Positions 50,285-60,971 of a DNA stretch of 64,000 bases are shown here, one piece after another; position 1 is the stretch's first letter, and each line of letters begins with the position of its first letter. The notes beneath the pieces are model-generated. The model was not told the origin of the DNA, made no database searches, and was given only the letters and a program-made list of their open reading frames with translations. The stretch covers positions 1,054,001 to 1,118,000 of the forward strand of contig JAUKUA010000003.1 in NCBI GenBank assembly GCA_030549175.1. Direction: 5' to 3'. The DNA is from Lasiosphaeris hirsuta (lineage: Eukaryota > Ascomycota > Sordariomycetes > Sordariales > Lasiosphaeriaceae). A program made the translations under genes and the position numbers.

Positions 50285-51525
50285 TCACATGAAATCATCA
50301 CTGTAAACTGTGTCAGTGTTTGGTGTTGCGCCTCGGTCGCCAGTCTGACTTACTCTCCAAACGTATCATCATACGTGCCCATGTCGGCACCCGTGCTGCG
50401 GCCGACGCCGGCAAGGGTGGTCTTGGTCTTTGCCGCCTTGCTCTTCTTTCCGCCCTTCTCGGCAGCCTTCTCCTCCTTCATCTTCTCGTTGCTAAGGGCA
50501 GTCAGGGTGCTAGCGATCTTCTTGATCTGGTCGCTGGGGAGGTCCTTGGCCAGTTGCTTGGTGAACTCCTGGAGGAAGAGGGTGTAATGCGCCTTCTTGG
50601 AGCTCTCGACCAGGATGGGAAGCAGGGTGTTGCGCAGCAGCTCAAACTGGGCCTTGGTGTTGGGCTTGAAGAGAGGCAGGGCGGCTAAGTCGATGGCGCT
50701 GTTGGGGTCATTGGGATTCAGCAGCACCGCGTTAGCGGCCGTGACGGCCTTGCGGCTGTTGCTTATCCCGATACCGCTGAACAGATCCTCGGCGTGGGCA
50801 AGATCGGCCTCCTGCTCCGTGCGACGCAGGCGCTCACGCTTATCAGCCGCGGTCTCGTCCTCACTAGATTCGTCACCCTCGGCATCAAGAAGAGCGCGCT
50901 GGCGCTGGCGCTCAGCGATGCGCTCAGCCTTAGACTTCTTGGCCGCGGCAGCTTCAGCCTCTGTCTTGATCTTCAGCTCGGCGGCTTTCTTGGCCTTCTC
51001 GCGCTCGACTTCGGAGTCTTCAGCGGCATCCCACGAGTCCAAAACCTATGACGGACAGTGAAGTCAGTTTGGGGAGCCCTTGGTGGGGGAGAATAAGTGG
51101 GGTTGCGGGCACGCGTACATCGCTATCATCAGCCTCCTCGTCGTCAAACTTTCCACGGCGAACAGTTTGAACGGCCGGAGAGTCAGACTCAGATCCACTA
51201 GAGGTTGATTCCTCTTCATCCTCTGCGAAGAAATATATGGTCAGCGCCCGAACCAGAAATCCAGTTGCCAAAACGCGCGACGCGGGGTTATGCGCTCTGG
51301 CCTGGGCTCGTTGGATCAGAGTGCTCGTCCCCACTCAAACACGCCGTGAGAGCCACAGACGAGGCTCTTATCGGACGCAGAGCATCCTATTATTTCCGAG
51401 CCCATGGTCGCAGGAGGGCAGCAGCGAGATGTGTAGCAGACGTGGCATCTTCTGGCGCTCCGCGGGGTCGCGCGCACAAATCGAAATGAAGGTGACTTAC
51501 CCCACTGTTTCTTCGGTCCAGCCAT
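50285..51525 (-). CDS. hcr1: Translation initiation factor eIF3 subunit j (Hcr1-like)
   Basis: eIF3j binds the 40S decoding region and helps initiation, recycling and 20S processing. Exons 51525-51501, 51222-51119, 51045-50354 and 50300-50285 give 278 residues. Introns are 278, 73 and 53 nt. The protein starts MAGPKKQWEDEEES, then an acidic stretch ending GKFDDEEADDSDVLDSWD, the typical eIF3j N-terminus. A charged coiled-coil follows (EREKAKKAAELKIKTEAEAA), then the helical core NPNDPNSAIDLAALPLFKP and FEQL-like region, and a lysine-rich segment. The terminal exon is 16 nt and supplies DDDFM, the conserved C-terminus. Reading through its donor would end the protein at FGE instead. The first intron is long for this window. 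Confidence 0.93.
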
Positions 51526-52544
51526 GATTGCGCTCGTTATCGAGATTGTTCAAGGTGCCTTTTTTCGGTAGCGCGGGGCAGGATTGTCGAAGATGGCTCG
51601 GGGTCGAGGTGCGGCGATGATGCTGAAGCGGCTTTTTAGGTTGAGCTGGAAGATTCCGTGAGGTGAGAAGGCAGCACTGTCGGGTTCGAAGTTGGGCAGC
51701 AGGTGGATGGCGTTCCGTTCCTCAGTGGATTAATTTGGGTTGTGGGCGTCAGAGAAAAGCCTGAGTTTCACTGCGCCGGCTTGGGGTTTTGCCGCATCGG
51801 GCAGCGAGGGTGGGATAACACCGCCACACTTCACCCCTCCAAGAGGAACCCACCTTGGATCTCAGGCAGTGGGTCTTTAGCATTGCCTCTGTCCCACAAT
51901 GGCCCCTGTCTGCCCGTTGAAGTTCTTTCATTAAAGACCTGCCGTACAAGTATTGAAGCTCTGCAAACAGCATCTGACTCCATGATAACTAGCTAAACTT
52001 CAAAAACTCAAACGAAATCTACGACAGAAAATAAAGATACCTTCGTTTCCCCCCCTTCCTCTTCAAAATTCAGAAGGGTGCCTTCAAACTAACAATGATG
52101 TTCGGAATTACCAGCTCTTTCAAAATGCCAGGACTCGAAACCACCGAGGCCCAAGGGGTGACCCGTTACCTTACTTACTCCGTATGTTGAACTCAAAGAC
52201 AGTATGGTGGCAAGCCGATCGGAAATCATAGGTTAGAGTATCTCCGCCAACAGGGTTTTGGGATTTAGAAGGCATTTCAAGGCTTCAAAATGTCTTGCTA
52301 AATGACACGATATCGATCAGGCCATTTCCGCCAACATTCTCGCCGGGCTTATTCACTCGCCTGCATTGACGTCACTGCAGCCTATGCGCAGAGGTGCATG
52401 CCACATACAAACAGACTCATGTATTTCCGCGCTTCTTCAATATTTGGGTTCTCCTATTTCATTTTGGCCAATTCCGATAGCTTATGTAGCGGAAGCTTTC
52501 AGCGGTTATGATCACTCGGTCAACCTCGTGGCCTCGTAAAACTG

Positions 52545-52557
52545 CGGCGGGAAACGG
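52545..52557 (+). promoter_or_regulatory. CGG-N7-CGG motif in the alternative oxidase promoter
   Basis: The sequence CGGCGGGAAACGG has two CGG triplets seven bases apart, 408 bp before the start codon. This is the form of the alternative oxidase induction motif described for Neurospora aod-1, bound by the AOD2/AOD5 zinc-cluster factors. Function here is inferred. Confidence 0.55.
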
Positions 52558-52575
52558 CAATGACTCTTTTTTCAT

Positions 52576-52588
52576 CCGAGAGATCCCG
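52576..52588 (-). promoter_or_regulatory. Second CGG-N7-CGG motif, opposite strand
   Basis: The plus strand reads CCGAGAGATCCCG, so the minus strand has CGG-N7-CGG. It lies 18 bp after the first motif. Two correctly spaced copies so close together are unlikely by chance, but no binding is shown. Confidence 0.5.
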
Positions 52589-52964
52589 ACCTCGAGCCCC
52601 AACAAGCTCAGCTACTAATTGGCACAGCCTTGTAAGACAAAGCTAGCCCTCCATCCAGGGGCTCTATGCCCGGTCTGAGCCGTTTTTATCTGATGGCTTT
52701 CCCCCATTAATTCGCTGATTCAGCGCCACGCGCCGCAGGAGCCTTCCGAGTGGTTGCTTTCCGCCATCAGGGGACCACGATGCGATCCCGAGGAGCTAGG
52801 CGCCGTGGCCAGAAACGGGCAAATCCGGCCTCGCGCCTTTTTATTGACTATTTTTTCTGTTGATATAAATGCTTTGATCGACTTCGATAGGCAGCCCATG
52901 CATACCTTTTCCTTAGCACGGCAATACTCAGACCAGAACAACTCACAATCCCATTGGCATCCCA

Positions 52965-54145
52965 ATGATCTCAACCCGAGTCAACAGCAAGCTCTGTTTG
53001 CCGAAGCAGGTAGCACAGCTCGGCAGAGCTGTAGCACCTCTTCATCAATCCCAGGCTCATTCCTTCATCCTCAAATACCCAGTGGGACTTCGTGCTGTCC
53101 AGCCAAGAGCTTTCTCGACGACAGCTACTACCCAGCTTCGCGACTTCTTTCCTTCCAAGGAAACCGAATTCATTCGCCAGACACCGCCCGCATGGCCGCA
53201 CCACGGTTATACCGAGCAGGAGATGCTATCGGTGGTCCCTGAGCACCGCAAACCCCAAACTGTAGGTGACTGGTTGGCGTGGAAGTTAGTTCGACTTTGT
53301 CGGTAAGTTTTTTAAGCCCCGAAACAGCCGTTCAAGGGCGGCGCTGACGGAGAGCAGATGGGGCACAGACATTGCGACTGGCATCCGACCTGAGCAACAA
53401 GTTGACAGGAAGAACCCAACCACGGCAATATCGGCCCAGAAACCCCTGTCAGAAGCGCAATGGGTATTTTCACCACTCGTCAAGGTCTCGTCTACCTGCA
53501 CATAAACTAATGATTGTTTCGTAGCTGGTTCGCTTCATATTTCTCGAGTCGATTGCCGGTGTGCCAGGCATGGTTGCGGGCATGCTTCGACATCTGAGCA
53601 GCCTGCGGCGCCTCAAGCGTGACAATGGCTGGATTGAAACACTTCTCGAGGAGTCTTATAACGAACGGATGCATCTGCTCACATTCATGAAGATGTGTGA
53701 GCCCGGCTGGTTCATGAAGACGGTTATCCTTGGGGCGCAGGGCGTCTTCTTCAACGCCGTGTTCATCAGTTACTTGATTTCGCCCAAGATCACGCACCGC
53801 TTCGTCGGATATCTCGAGGAGGAGGCTGTCCACACGTACACCCGCTGCATCAAGGAGATCGAGGAGGGTTCGTTACCAAAGTGGTCCGACCCAAACTTCC
53901 AGATTCCTGACCTTGCGGTGTCGTACTGGCAAATGCCGGAAGGAAAACGGACCATGATGGACCTGATATATTACATCCGGGCCGACGAAGCTGTCCATCG
54001 CGGCGTCAATCACACACTGAGCAACCTCAACCAAAACGAGGACCCGAATCCGTTCGTCAGCGACTACAAGGCGGCCGCAAGTGGCCATAAGCCGAACCCT
54101 GCGTTGAAGCCGACGGGTTATGAAAGAGCAGATGTCATTGGGTGA
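52965..54145 (+). CDS. aox: Mitochondrial alternative oxidase
   Basis: The enzyme is a di-iron ubiquinol oxidase of the inner mitochondrial membrane that bypasses complexes III and IV. Exons 52965-53302, 53358-53463 and 53525-54145 join across introns of 55 and 61 nt to 354 residues. Residues 1 to about 60 form a mitochondrial presequence rich in R, S, Q and A with [16 protein letters not shown]. Iron-binding motifs are present: LESIAGVPG (E156), NERMH (E195, H198), LEEEAVHTY (246-252) and ADEAVHR (E303, H306). [27 protein letters not shown] and the end [13 protein letters not shown] match the Neurospora aod-1 type. Codon CG/A is split by intron 1. The promoter carries two candidate induction motifs. 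Confidence 0.97.
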
Positions 54146-56777
54146 GACGGGGCTGGGGTTAGATAGGTCAGTTGCTTTGATTTTGCGTGTTGGCGTTGGC
54201 GTTCATGGTGGACGGCGGAGTCCGAGCAAGTCATACCAGAACCTAGAGTTTTCCGAGGCGCAGCTTGGCTTGTTAGAGGTGCTTTTGCGGCACTTGGTGG
54301 TTCTCTCGACCAAGGGGGTTTCTTCACCACTCTTCTGGTGTCTTGGCGTACTGATGGCATTCCATAGGAGGATCAGTCGGTTAGACTATACCTGAAACAT
54401 AAAGGCAGTTCTGCACCCTGACGCTCTCATCCCGGTGAGCTAATTATGTGTCGCACGACGTCCATTTCCATTCCGACCCCGTTGCGGGGGGCGAAGTGGC
54501 TCTTCAGAAAGCTGCAGGTCGCTGTGAACGTAAAGAATATCACCGTAGTCTGTCTCCGAAATTGCGATTTGCAATTCGACCAACGTCATGACCGGACGGA
54601 CATTCCCGCTTTGTCGGGCGCGAATAGTTTGCTGCCAAAGGAGCGGCGCTTCATCGACACTGTCCCGTCAATGCGGCTCATTGCCCGACAAGGCTGGAAA
54701 TCCGTTTTCCCAGGGGGAGGGGGGTTTCGGGTCGAAATAGGGCTGACGGCGCTTCTTCCGTTCGGTTGCCCTGCGTGCCTTGCTCCCGGGGATGCACCCG
54801 TTGCCCGTTGTGCACTAGGACCGACTCAAGCTTTTGTGCAAGGAGGCAAGGTCGCGTGCGAAGTGACGGAACAATTTTAGGCTTCCATTTATCGGATATC
54901 GGGTAGGGAGCCATTACCCAAGTTGCCCAGTCGCCGGGCGTCGAGAGGACTGTAGGACTCGGGCCTGTTGGTGCGAGGATAGCCTAGCCTACTACCTACA
55001 TAGCAAGTCTGTACAATGTGCTGGATTTATGGCGGTGTGGAATGGCGACGCCCACGCGCAACGACCTACCTATTCGGCTTGCGCTCCCATATCAGCCAGG
55101 ACAGTCTGCGATCCACAAGTTTGGTAAGGCTACCAGATGCCATCCAAGACGAGAAAAGGGGGCTTAGCACGGAACATGGGATGGAACAACCTTTTGCTGA
55201 GAACAGAGCAGAGCATCGAAGTGTCGAAAGGCCGGCGCAAGGCAAGCAACACTCGACACATGATGCCCCAAGAAGGACATTTGATAGTGCGCAGCATCTC
55301 ATGGACACTGTGACCCCGAGAGTCACACACGGCGACAAGAGCACAACCACGACCTACATGAAATCCTTGGGTGCCACAGTGCGGGAACTCGCAACGGCTT
55401 CTGAGGCGCTAGCTCGGGTGCCTGTAACAAGGCCGGGGATTGGAGCGCAATTTTAAATCTTGGGCACCGTTTCGGCAGGTTCCCCGCCCACTCACGAGAG
55501 CTCCCCTCCAGATCCATCCCTGCCCACCTCAGTGCCTTGGTGAAAGGCCCATTCCACTCGTCAACCCTCGACCCTCGACCCTCGACCAGACACAATTGAC
55601 GGCTAGAAACCCGCTGCGATCGCACCGCCGCGCTTGGTCACTGCAACTGGAATTTGCTTCTGCACTCAATCGCAATTGCAGCCGCAATCGCATTTGCGCT
55701 ATCGACGACTGACGATTGACGACTGCCGACGACTAACCCGTACCTCAACGACTTGACGACGGACCACTTGACGCTGCTCCCACTGCGCTCGCCGCTCCAC
55801 CATCCCCTCACAACCGGCCCTGTCTCCTTTTTGCCCAAATACCTTAGGTTCTGACAGGCACTCCCATATTGCATCGCTGTCGTAGATTGGCACTGCATCA
55901 CAAATAAGACGACGGGTTGCTCTTCGTCATTCGGACGGCTTTACCAACATACTTGCGCCGACAGATTTGGGAACACGAGAGAAGCCTGCAAGCCGGCACA
56001 AGAAAAGCACGACCCAGGCATCGGATCTGCGCCCGCAGCCCCAGCATTCTCGCAGCCACCACAAGACACCACACCCCGCCGAAACAGTGGGCTAACGTGT
56101 TCCCCACGATCTTGGGCAAAACGATCCTATCGCTCCCGCTCCCGCGCCTCAAGCACGCCGCTGGAGCTTGTCGGGACGAGACGAGACAAAGGAAGCTGCG
56201 CAGGAGCTATACATGAAGCTGCGCTTCAGCGCTTCAACCAGGAACAGCGCCAGGGAAAAAAAGCGAACCACGCATTTCGCATTGCACAAGCTGATTTGGG
56301 CGACAAGAGCACCCAAGAAGGACCCCGCTGAGCGACCGGGCTGGCAACAAGGGAGCCAACAAAGACCGAATGCGATTCGCTGCCCTTAGCCCCTCTTTCC
56401 CCTCGGATTCGGCCCCGAGCTCCTGATCCTGCCCACAATCGACGCTTCAACATTTCCAACAGCGACGGCGCCTAGCATCCCACTGACTTGTACGGCCCTT
56501 TTTGTGGTCCCATTGCAAACAGACCTATCTCATCCCTTGCCCAAGACACATTTCGGTGAGGTTGCAAGAGTTTAGGCCGCTCGCTGCCAGCAAACAGCGC
56601 TGCTCAACAGCAAAGCCGAGTCAGCTCGCAGGCTCGCGTAAGCACAGCCTCAAAGCACTGCCACGCTGCCCACCGTGCCTGGAAGGCTGACTGGCAGAGT
56701 GCCTCGTCCCGCTTCTAAAGACAGCAACACCACACGCATCTCTCGACAAGACTGCTGCAAGTGCGAAGTGCGGATCC
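54146..56777. promoter_or_regulatory. Long upstream region / probable 5' leader of the CRZ1-like gene
   Basis: The 2.63 kb precede the CRZ1-like start on the plus strand. Open frames up to 146 codons are not protein-like. A CCTCGAC tandem run lies at about 55563-55586 and GACGACT-type words recur at 55700-55760. A long transcribed leader is plausible but not shown. Confidence 0.45.
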
Positions 56778-59062
56778 ATGGACCAACAGCATCCCCAGTC
56801 CCGGGGGCGCTCGCCCTCGGCCGCCTCTACCGGCGGCGGCCATGCGTATCAACAGCCTCATATAAAGAACAATCGCTCGCCTTCGCCTTCCCACTTTCCC
56901 AATCCGAACGACTCCGCATCCTCTAATATCGGCCTCGGTCTTGGACTTGTCGACTCTGCCTCGCAACAATATCCGGGGAGCCAGCCCGACTACTCCGCCT
57001 ACAACACCAACAGCAACAGCTTCCTGAGCAACCAGCAACCCCCACCTCAGTCGTTTGATTCCTCGGCATCTTACGATCTGGGCCAGGGCTTCACTGACCA
57101 GCTCAAGGCTGACGACCCCCCGTTCGGCACTCAGACGCAGGGCAACTACCAGCAGAGCAACCTGCTGGCACCCAACTTTGGCGACGGCGACTTTACCATC
57201 TTCCCGCCCACACCAGGAGAGCCGCAATTCAACGCGCCGCTGTTCGTTTCCGACAACCAGCAACTCGCGAGTGCCGACACCAACATGATGGCACAGGCAA
57301 ATCACAGCCCGACACCTCCCCACCTTCTCAACCCCGACCCTCACCAGCCCGGCTCTGCCAACCACTCACCCTCCTTCAACCAGCACCAGTTCTCATCGCC
57401 GCCAGGGAGGCACTCCCGGAATGTCTCACTCGGTCCGGAGGCGGCGCTCCTGCCGCGCCAGATCGACTGGAGTCAGTCCGGGCCTCAGTTCCAGGGCCAT
57501 AGGCGCACCCCGTCAGAATACTCAGATGTATCCTCGGTAGCACCCTCCCCCAACCTTATCAGCTCAGACACCTTCGAGCCAATCGATCAAAGCCACTCCC
57601 CGATGCAACGCCCGCAAGACGCGGGCCTGTACCAGGAACTACATGGGATCGGGAGCTTCAGCATCTCGGATCATGGAGCGCACAGTCCTCACGGAGGCAG
57701 GAGTCCATCACACAGCCCTGCGATCTCACCCCGCATTTTACCGCAGCAGCTGCCTGAAGTCAACCACCAGGGTGGCTATCTGAGCAGCAGCTTTGGGCAG
57801 CCACCTCCGTATCTACAACATCCTCAAGAAGCCTTCCCGCAGCTTCCGCAAGAGTCTGCCGATATGCAGGGGCAGAGACCTGCGCCGCCATCCATCAATA
57901 TCGACTTTGCCCCCACAGCCGTAAGAAACGGCTTCGAGCAACCGAAGAGTCTCGATATAGATTCGTTGACGCCGCCAGAGAGAGGTATGTTGCTAACATT
58001 GCTACTCTTGAAAGTGGGTAAGCTGACTTTGAGCTATTAGGTCGGAGAATCGCGCGACAACGCGCAGTAACAGATCCATATAACAGTGGCGGTGGCGCCC
58101 TCAACCATCGAACCCCGCCGGGGTCGGGAAGTCTATCTCCCCACCTCGGCGCGGACCGCGCCGAGTCTTCTCGGTCCCTTTCTCCCATGCATCGCTCCGG
58201 GCCTGGAGGCGGAGTTAGTTCACCCTCGCCCAGCAGGAGGCGGCAGTCTACCTCATCGGTCCCCAACAATGCGATTGCGCTCCGTCTTGCAGATCCCGAA
58301 TACAACGCTGGCGCGCAGGGTGATGGCGCTGGCGGTGCAAAACGGATACAGAAGCACCCTGCAACGTTTCAGTGTACGCTGTGCCCCAAGCGCTTCACTA
58401 GAGCCTACAATCTCCGATCCCATCTTCGAACACACACAGACGAGAGGCCTTTTGTCTGCACGGTGTGCGGCAAGGCCTTCGCGCGTCAGCATGACCGCAA
58501 GCGCCACGAAGGTCTACACTCTGGCGAGAAGAAGTTCGTCTGCAAGGGTGACCTCAAGGGAGGCGGCCAGTGGGGTTGCGCGAGGCGGTTCGCTCGGGCG
58601 GACGCCTTGGGCCGGCATTTCCGTTCGGAAGCCGGGCGCATCTGCATCAAGCCTCTTCTGGATGAAGAGCTGCTTGAGCGGCAGCGGCTGTGGAACGAGC
58701 AGCGGATGCAGCAGGCGGCAGCACAGGGTATGGTAATGCAGGCTAGCGGCATGATGATGCCACCTGGGATGGACCCGAACGCCGGCGGGTACCCGATGGA
58801 TGCCAATGGCAACTATGCCCTGCCACAAGCATTGCTAGCGCAGTACCCTGCGTTGGCGCAGATGAACTGGTCGGGTGACATGGGCGGCGGCGGGAGTGGC
58901 ATGGAGGACGAGATGAGCGGTCGGAGTAGCTTCGATGCCAGCGACTACGACGACGGCGATGATGGTGGCTACGTGAGCGGTCCGGGCACCGGCTTTGGGC
59001 CTGGTGGGATGACGGAGAATTTTGGCGACATGGGCTACGCAAGTGACTATGGCGGTCGTTAA
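56778..59062 (+). CDS. crz1: CRZ1-like calcineurin-responsive C2H2 zinc-finger transcription factor
   Basis: CRZ1-type factors are dephosphorylated by calcineurin and enter the nucleus to drive calcium and ion stress genes. Exons 56778-57984 and 58041-59062 join across a 56-nt intron (codon G/GT) to 742 residues. The N-terminal 400 residues are rich in Q, S, P and N with many SP sites and histidine-containing linkers. PSINID at 371-376 fits the calcineurin docking consensus PxIxIT. The zinc-finger block is [23 protein letters not shown], then [23 protein letters not shown], then a third atypical finger VCKG(7)[18 protein letters not shown]. This arrangement is the CRZ1 signature. The C-terminus is rich in M, G and acidic residues. 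The start [15 protein letters not shown] is typical of the fungal family. Confidence 0.93.
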
Positions 59063-60395
59063 AGTTAGAATCTGACATCGCGAGCGGGAAGTGCGGAACT
59101 AGGCGCATCTTGGATGGGTTGCTTTTTTGGTTATCTGTGGGGATTTACGGGGCATATCTTGTTTTTTCTTGGGAGGATATCCCTATTCCTGATATTTGTC
59201 ATTTATTTGGGAGGCCTTTGCTATTTCTTTATGACGTCCATGATGTTTACCGGCGTGTTCGAATCCGCGAACTGTATCTTGACGGAATATGTCTTTGGGT
59301 TCTGAGTGAGCGACCAGCGCAACAACATTACACGGCGGTTTTGACATTTGGGCTTGCCGATGCTGGCTTTTGGTAGACCGCGCTAGGACGGCTTATAGAT
59401 ACCAATAAGGGAATTTTGTTTGCTGGCATGCCTCTTGAAGTTTTTGGTTATTGGGATAGGTATTGATTTAGGCATGGACGACGGCCAGCAGCGGAATACG
59501 ATGCCACGAGTTCTTGCATTGCTTTGTTGACTCTTGTGCTTGCGTCACTGTGGTGCTGGTTACGGCTATCATCTGACGTGGTGCTTCGGGAATAGTCGAG
59601 CTCGGAGTAGCGTTTGTCATGAAACCCGAAGTTAACTTTTGGATATCATTGTGTATTTTGAATCGCCCATGTTGATGATGTATGTGGTATGCATGGTTGG
59701 GGCCGGTATCCTAGGGAGCGCGATACAACCTTGTTTGTCCGGTGGCGAGCGACTTCAAAGCTGTAATTAGATATGAGAAAAGACACCTCGTTATCGACAT
59801 GGGAAGGCCCTTTTTAATGTTAAAACTACCTTTTCGCTCCCATCTGCTCCTTCATTTTGCTCCCATGACCGGAATAGAGACAGCTGAAGCCCATTGGGCA
59901 GATATGACATCCGACAGCTGAAAATATGCACCTATCCTATCTTCAAGCTGGTATAGATGGGTACTCCCTAGATCAACCAACCAACAACAGTCGGCCCCGT
60001 GGCAAGTTGGTGAGCGCCCTGACGGAAGGAAATGCTTATATTCTAGACAATATATGCTCATACTTGGCGTTTGGACTCAACAAACCATAACGAAATTCGT
60101 GATATTCATGCTATTCCGCCTAACGCCAGCAATTCCCAAACTCAAAAAAGGACACCTCACTCAAGCAATCCGGACAGACCTCGACACGCATTTGTATGCC
60201 GCTGTGGACACCCACCCACCCCACCGGTTTCTCACTCCTGGGGTCTCGCATGCCCAAAAAGTGGCGGGTATATCAACAGCCCAGGCAAGAACAGTGACAG
60301 CACGAAGCAAAACACCACGCCATCATGTGTCTAAGGACAAAACATCCACCGCGGGCTCTCCTCCTGCCGCCGCCGCCTTCGCCCAGCCGACCAGC
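59063..60395. other. Convergent 3' intergenic region with dispersed repeat copy C
   Basis: The CRZ1-like gene and the DUF7053-like gene converge here. A T-rich 3' flank follows the CRZ1 stop. The repeat copy is at 59721-59837. No gene is recognised. Confidence 0.5.
59721..59837 (-). repeat. Dispersed repeat, copy C
   Basis: The reverse complement follows copy A (34950-35067) through most of its length: AAGGGCCTTCCCATGTCGATAA against AAGG-CCTTTCCCGTGTCCATAA is one such segment, then shared CGAG, TTTTCTC, AATTAC, TTTGAAGT, CGCC and ACAAACAAG, in the same order with small gaps. No coding region is associated. Confidence 0.65.
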
Positions 60396-60971
60396 CTATA
60401 TCGGCTGCCCCATCAAGCTCCTCGCAACATCATCAGCCACCCTCTGCAGGATCTCCTGATGGGCACCCGCCAGACTCCGGCGGACAAAGGGCTTCACCAG
60501 ACTCCCGCAGTTGATGGTGGCGACCTCGACGAGCTCGAAATCGCCCTCGGGCTCGGCGCCCGTGGGCGGGCAGGGGGGCTCGCCGCCGACGACCTGGCCG
60601 CGGGGGCGGACCTCGTAGCTGCTCCAGACGGTGACGCCGGCCTGGGCGTCGGCGCGGCACCGGGCGCCGTACTCAAAGCTCTGGAAGATGCAGGGCACGA
60701 CGACGTCCTTGGTGGCCCAGGACCCGACGCCTGGGATGATGGGGATGCGGTGGTGCACGCGGAAGGCCTGCAGCTTGTGGCCGTCGTCGCGGAAGAAGGC
60801 GTCGTCGACGACCTCGTCTAGGCTGATGGGCCGCCGCTCGTACGATTGTAGGTGCGGGTTGGCCTCGATCAGCGGGATGTAGGCGTGCAGGGCGGCCACC
60901 ACGGCCTCGGGCACGAGGTAGGCGGGTAGAGGCACCCGGGTGACGACGTTGAAGGTTGGTGGCGGGGACAT
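60396..60971 (-). CDS. DUF7053-like fungal protein, unknown function
   Basis: A single-exon frame of 191 residues starts MSPPPTFNVVTRVPLPAYL at an ATG with good spacing. An in-frame upstream extension to 61157 is compositionally unlike it and was dropped. The sequence reads as one soluble alpha/beta domain: VVAALHAYIPLIEANPHL, EVVDDAFFRDDGHKLQAF, RIPIIPGVGSWATKDVV and FELVEVATINCGSLVKPFV. It has no signal peptide or membrane segment. It recalls an uncharacterised fungal domain annotated as DUF7053, which resembles START-like lipid-binding folds; this link is from memory and moderate. The gene is very GC-rich. Confidence 0.75.
   Translation of the reverse strand: MSPPPTFNVVTRVPLPAYLVPEAVVAALHAYIPLIEANPHLQSYERRPISLDEVVDDAFFRDDGHKLQAFRVHHRIPIIPGVGSWATKDVVVPCIFQSFEYGARCRADAQAGVTVWSSYEVRPRGQVVGGEPPCPPTGAEPEGDFELVEVATINCGSLVKPFVRRSLAGAHQEILQRVADDVARSLMGQPI

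Larger units (their letters stand above)
51526..52964. promoter_or_regulatory. Divergent promoter region of eIF3j and the alternative oxidase
   Basis: The 1.44 kb carry no recognised gene. About 380-420 bp before the oxidase start are two CGG-N7-CGG motifs, one on each strand, described separately. Confidence 0.5.

Noticed and set aside
54446..54880. Plus-strand frame of 144 codons upstream of the CRZ1-like gene
   Set aside because: No domain, no intron signals and no family resemblance; probably leader or spacer DNA.
59258..59272. B-box-like GTTCGAATC downstream of the CRZ1-like gene
   Set aside because: No matching T-stem or cloverleaf can be formed.
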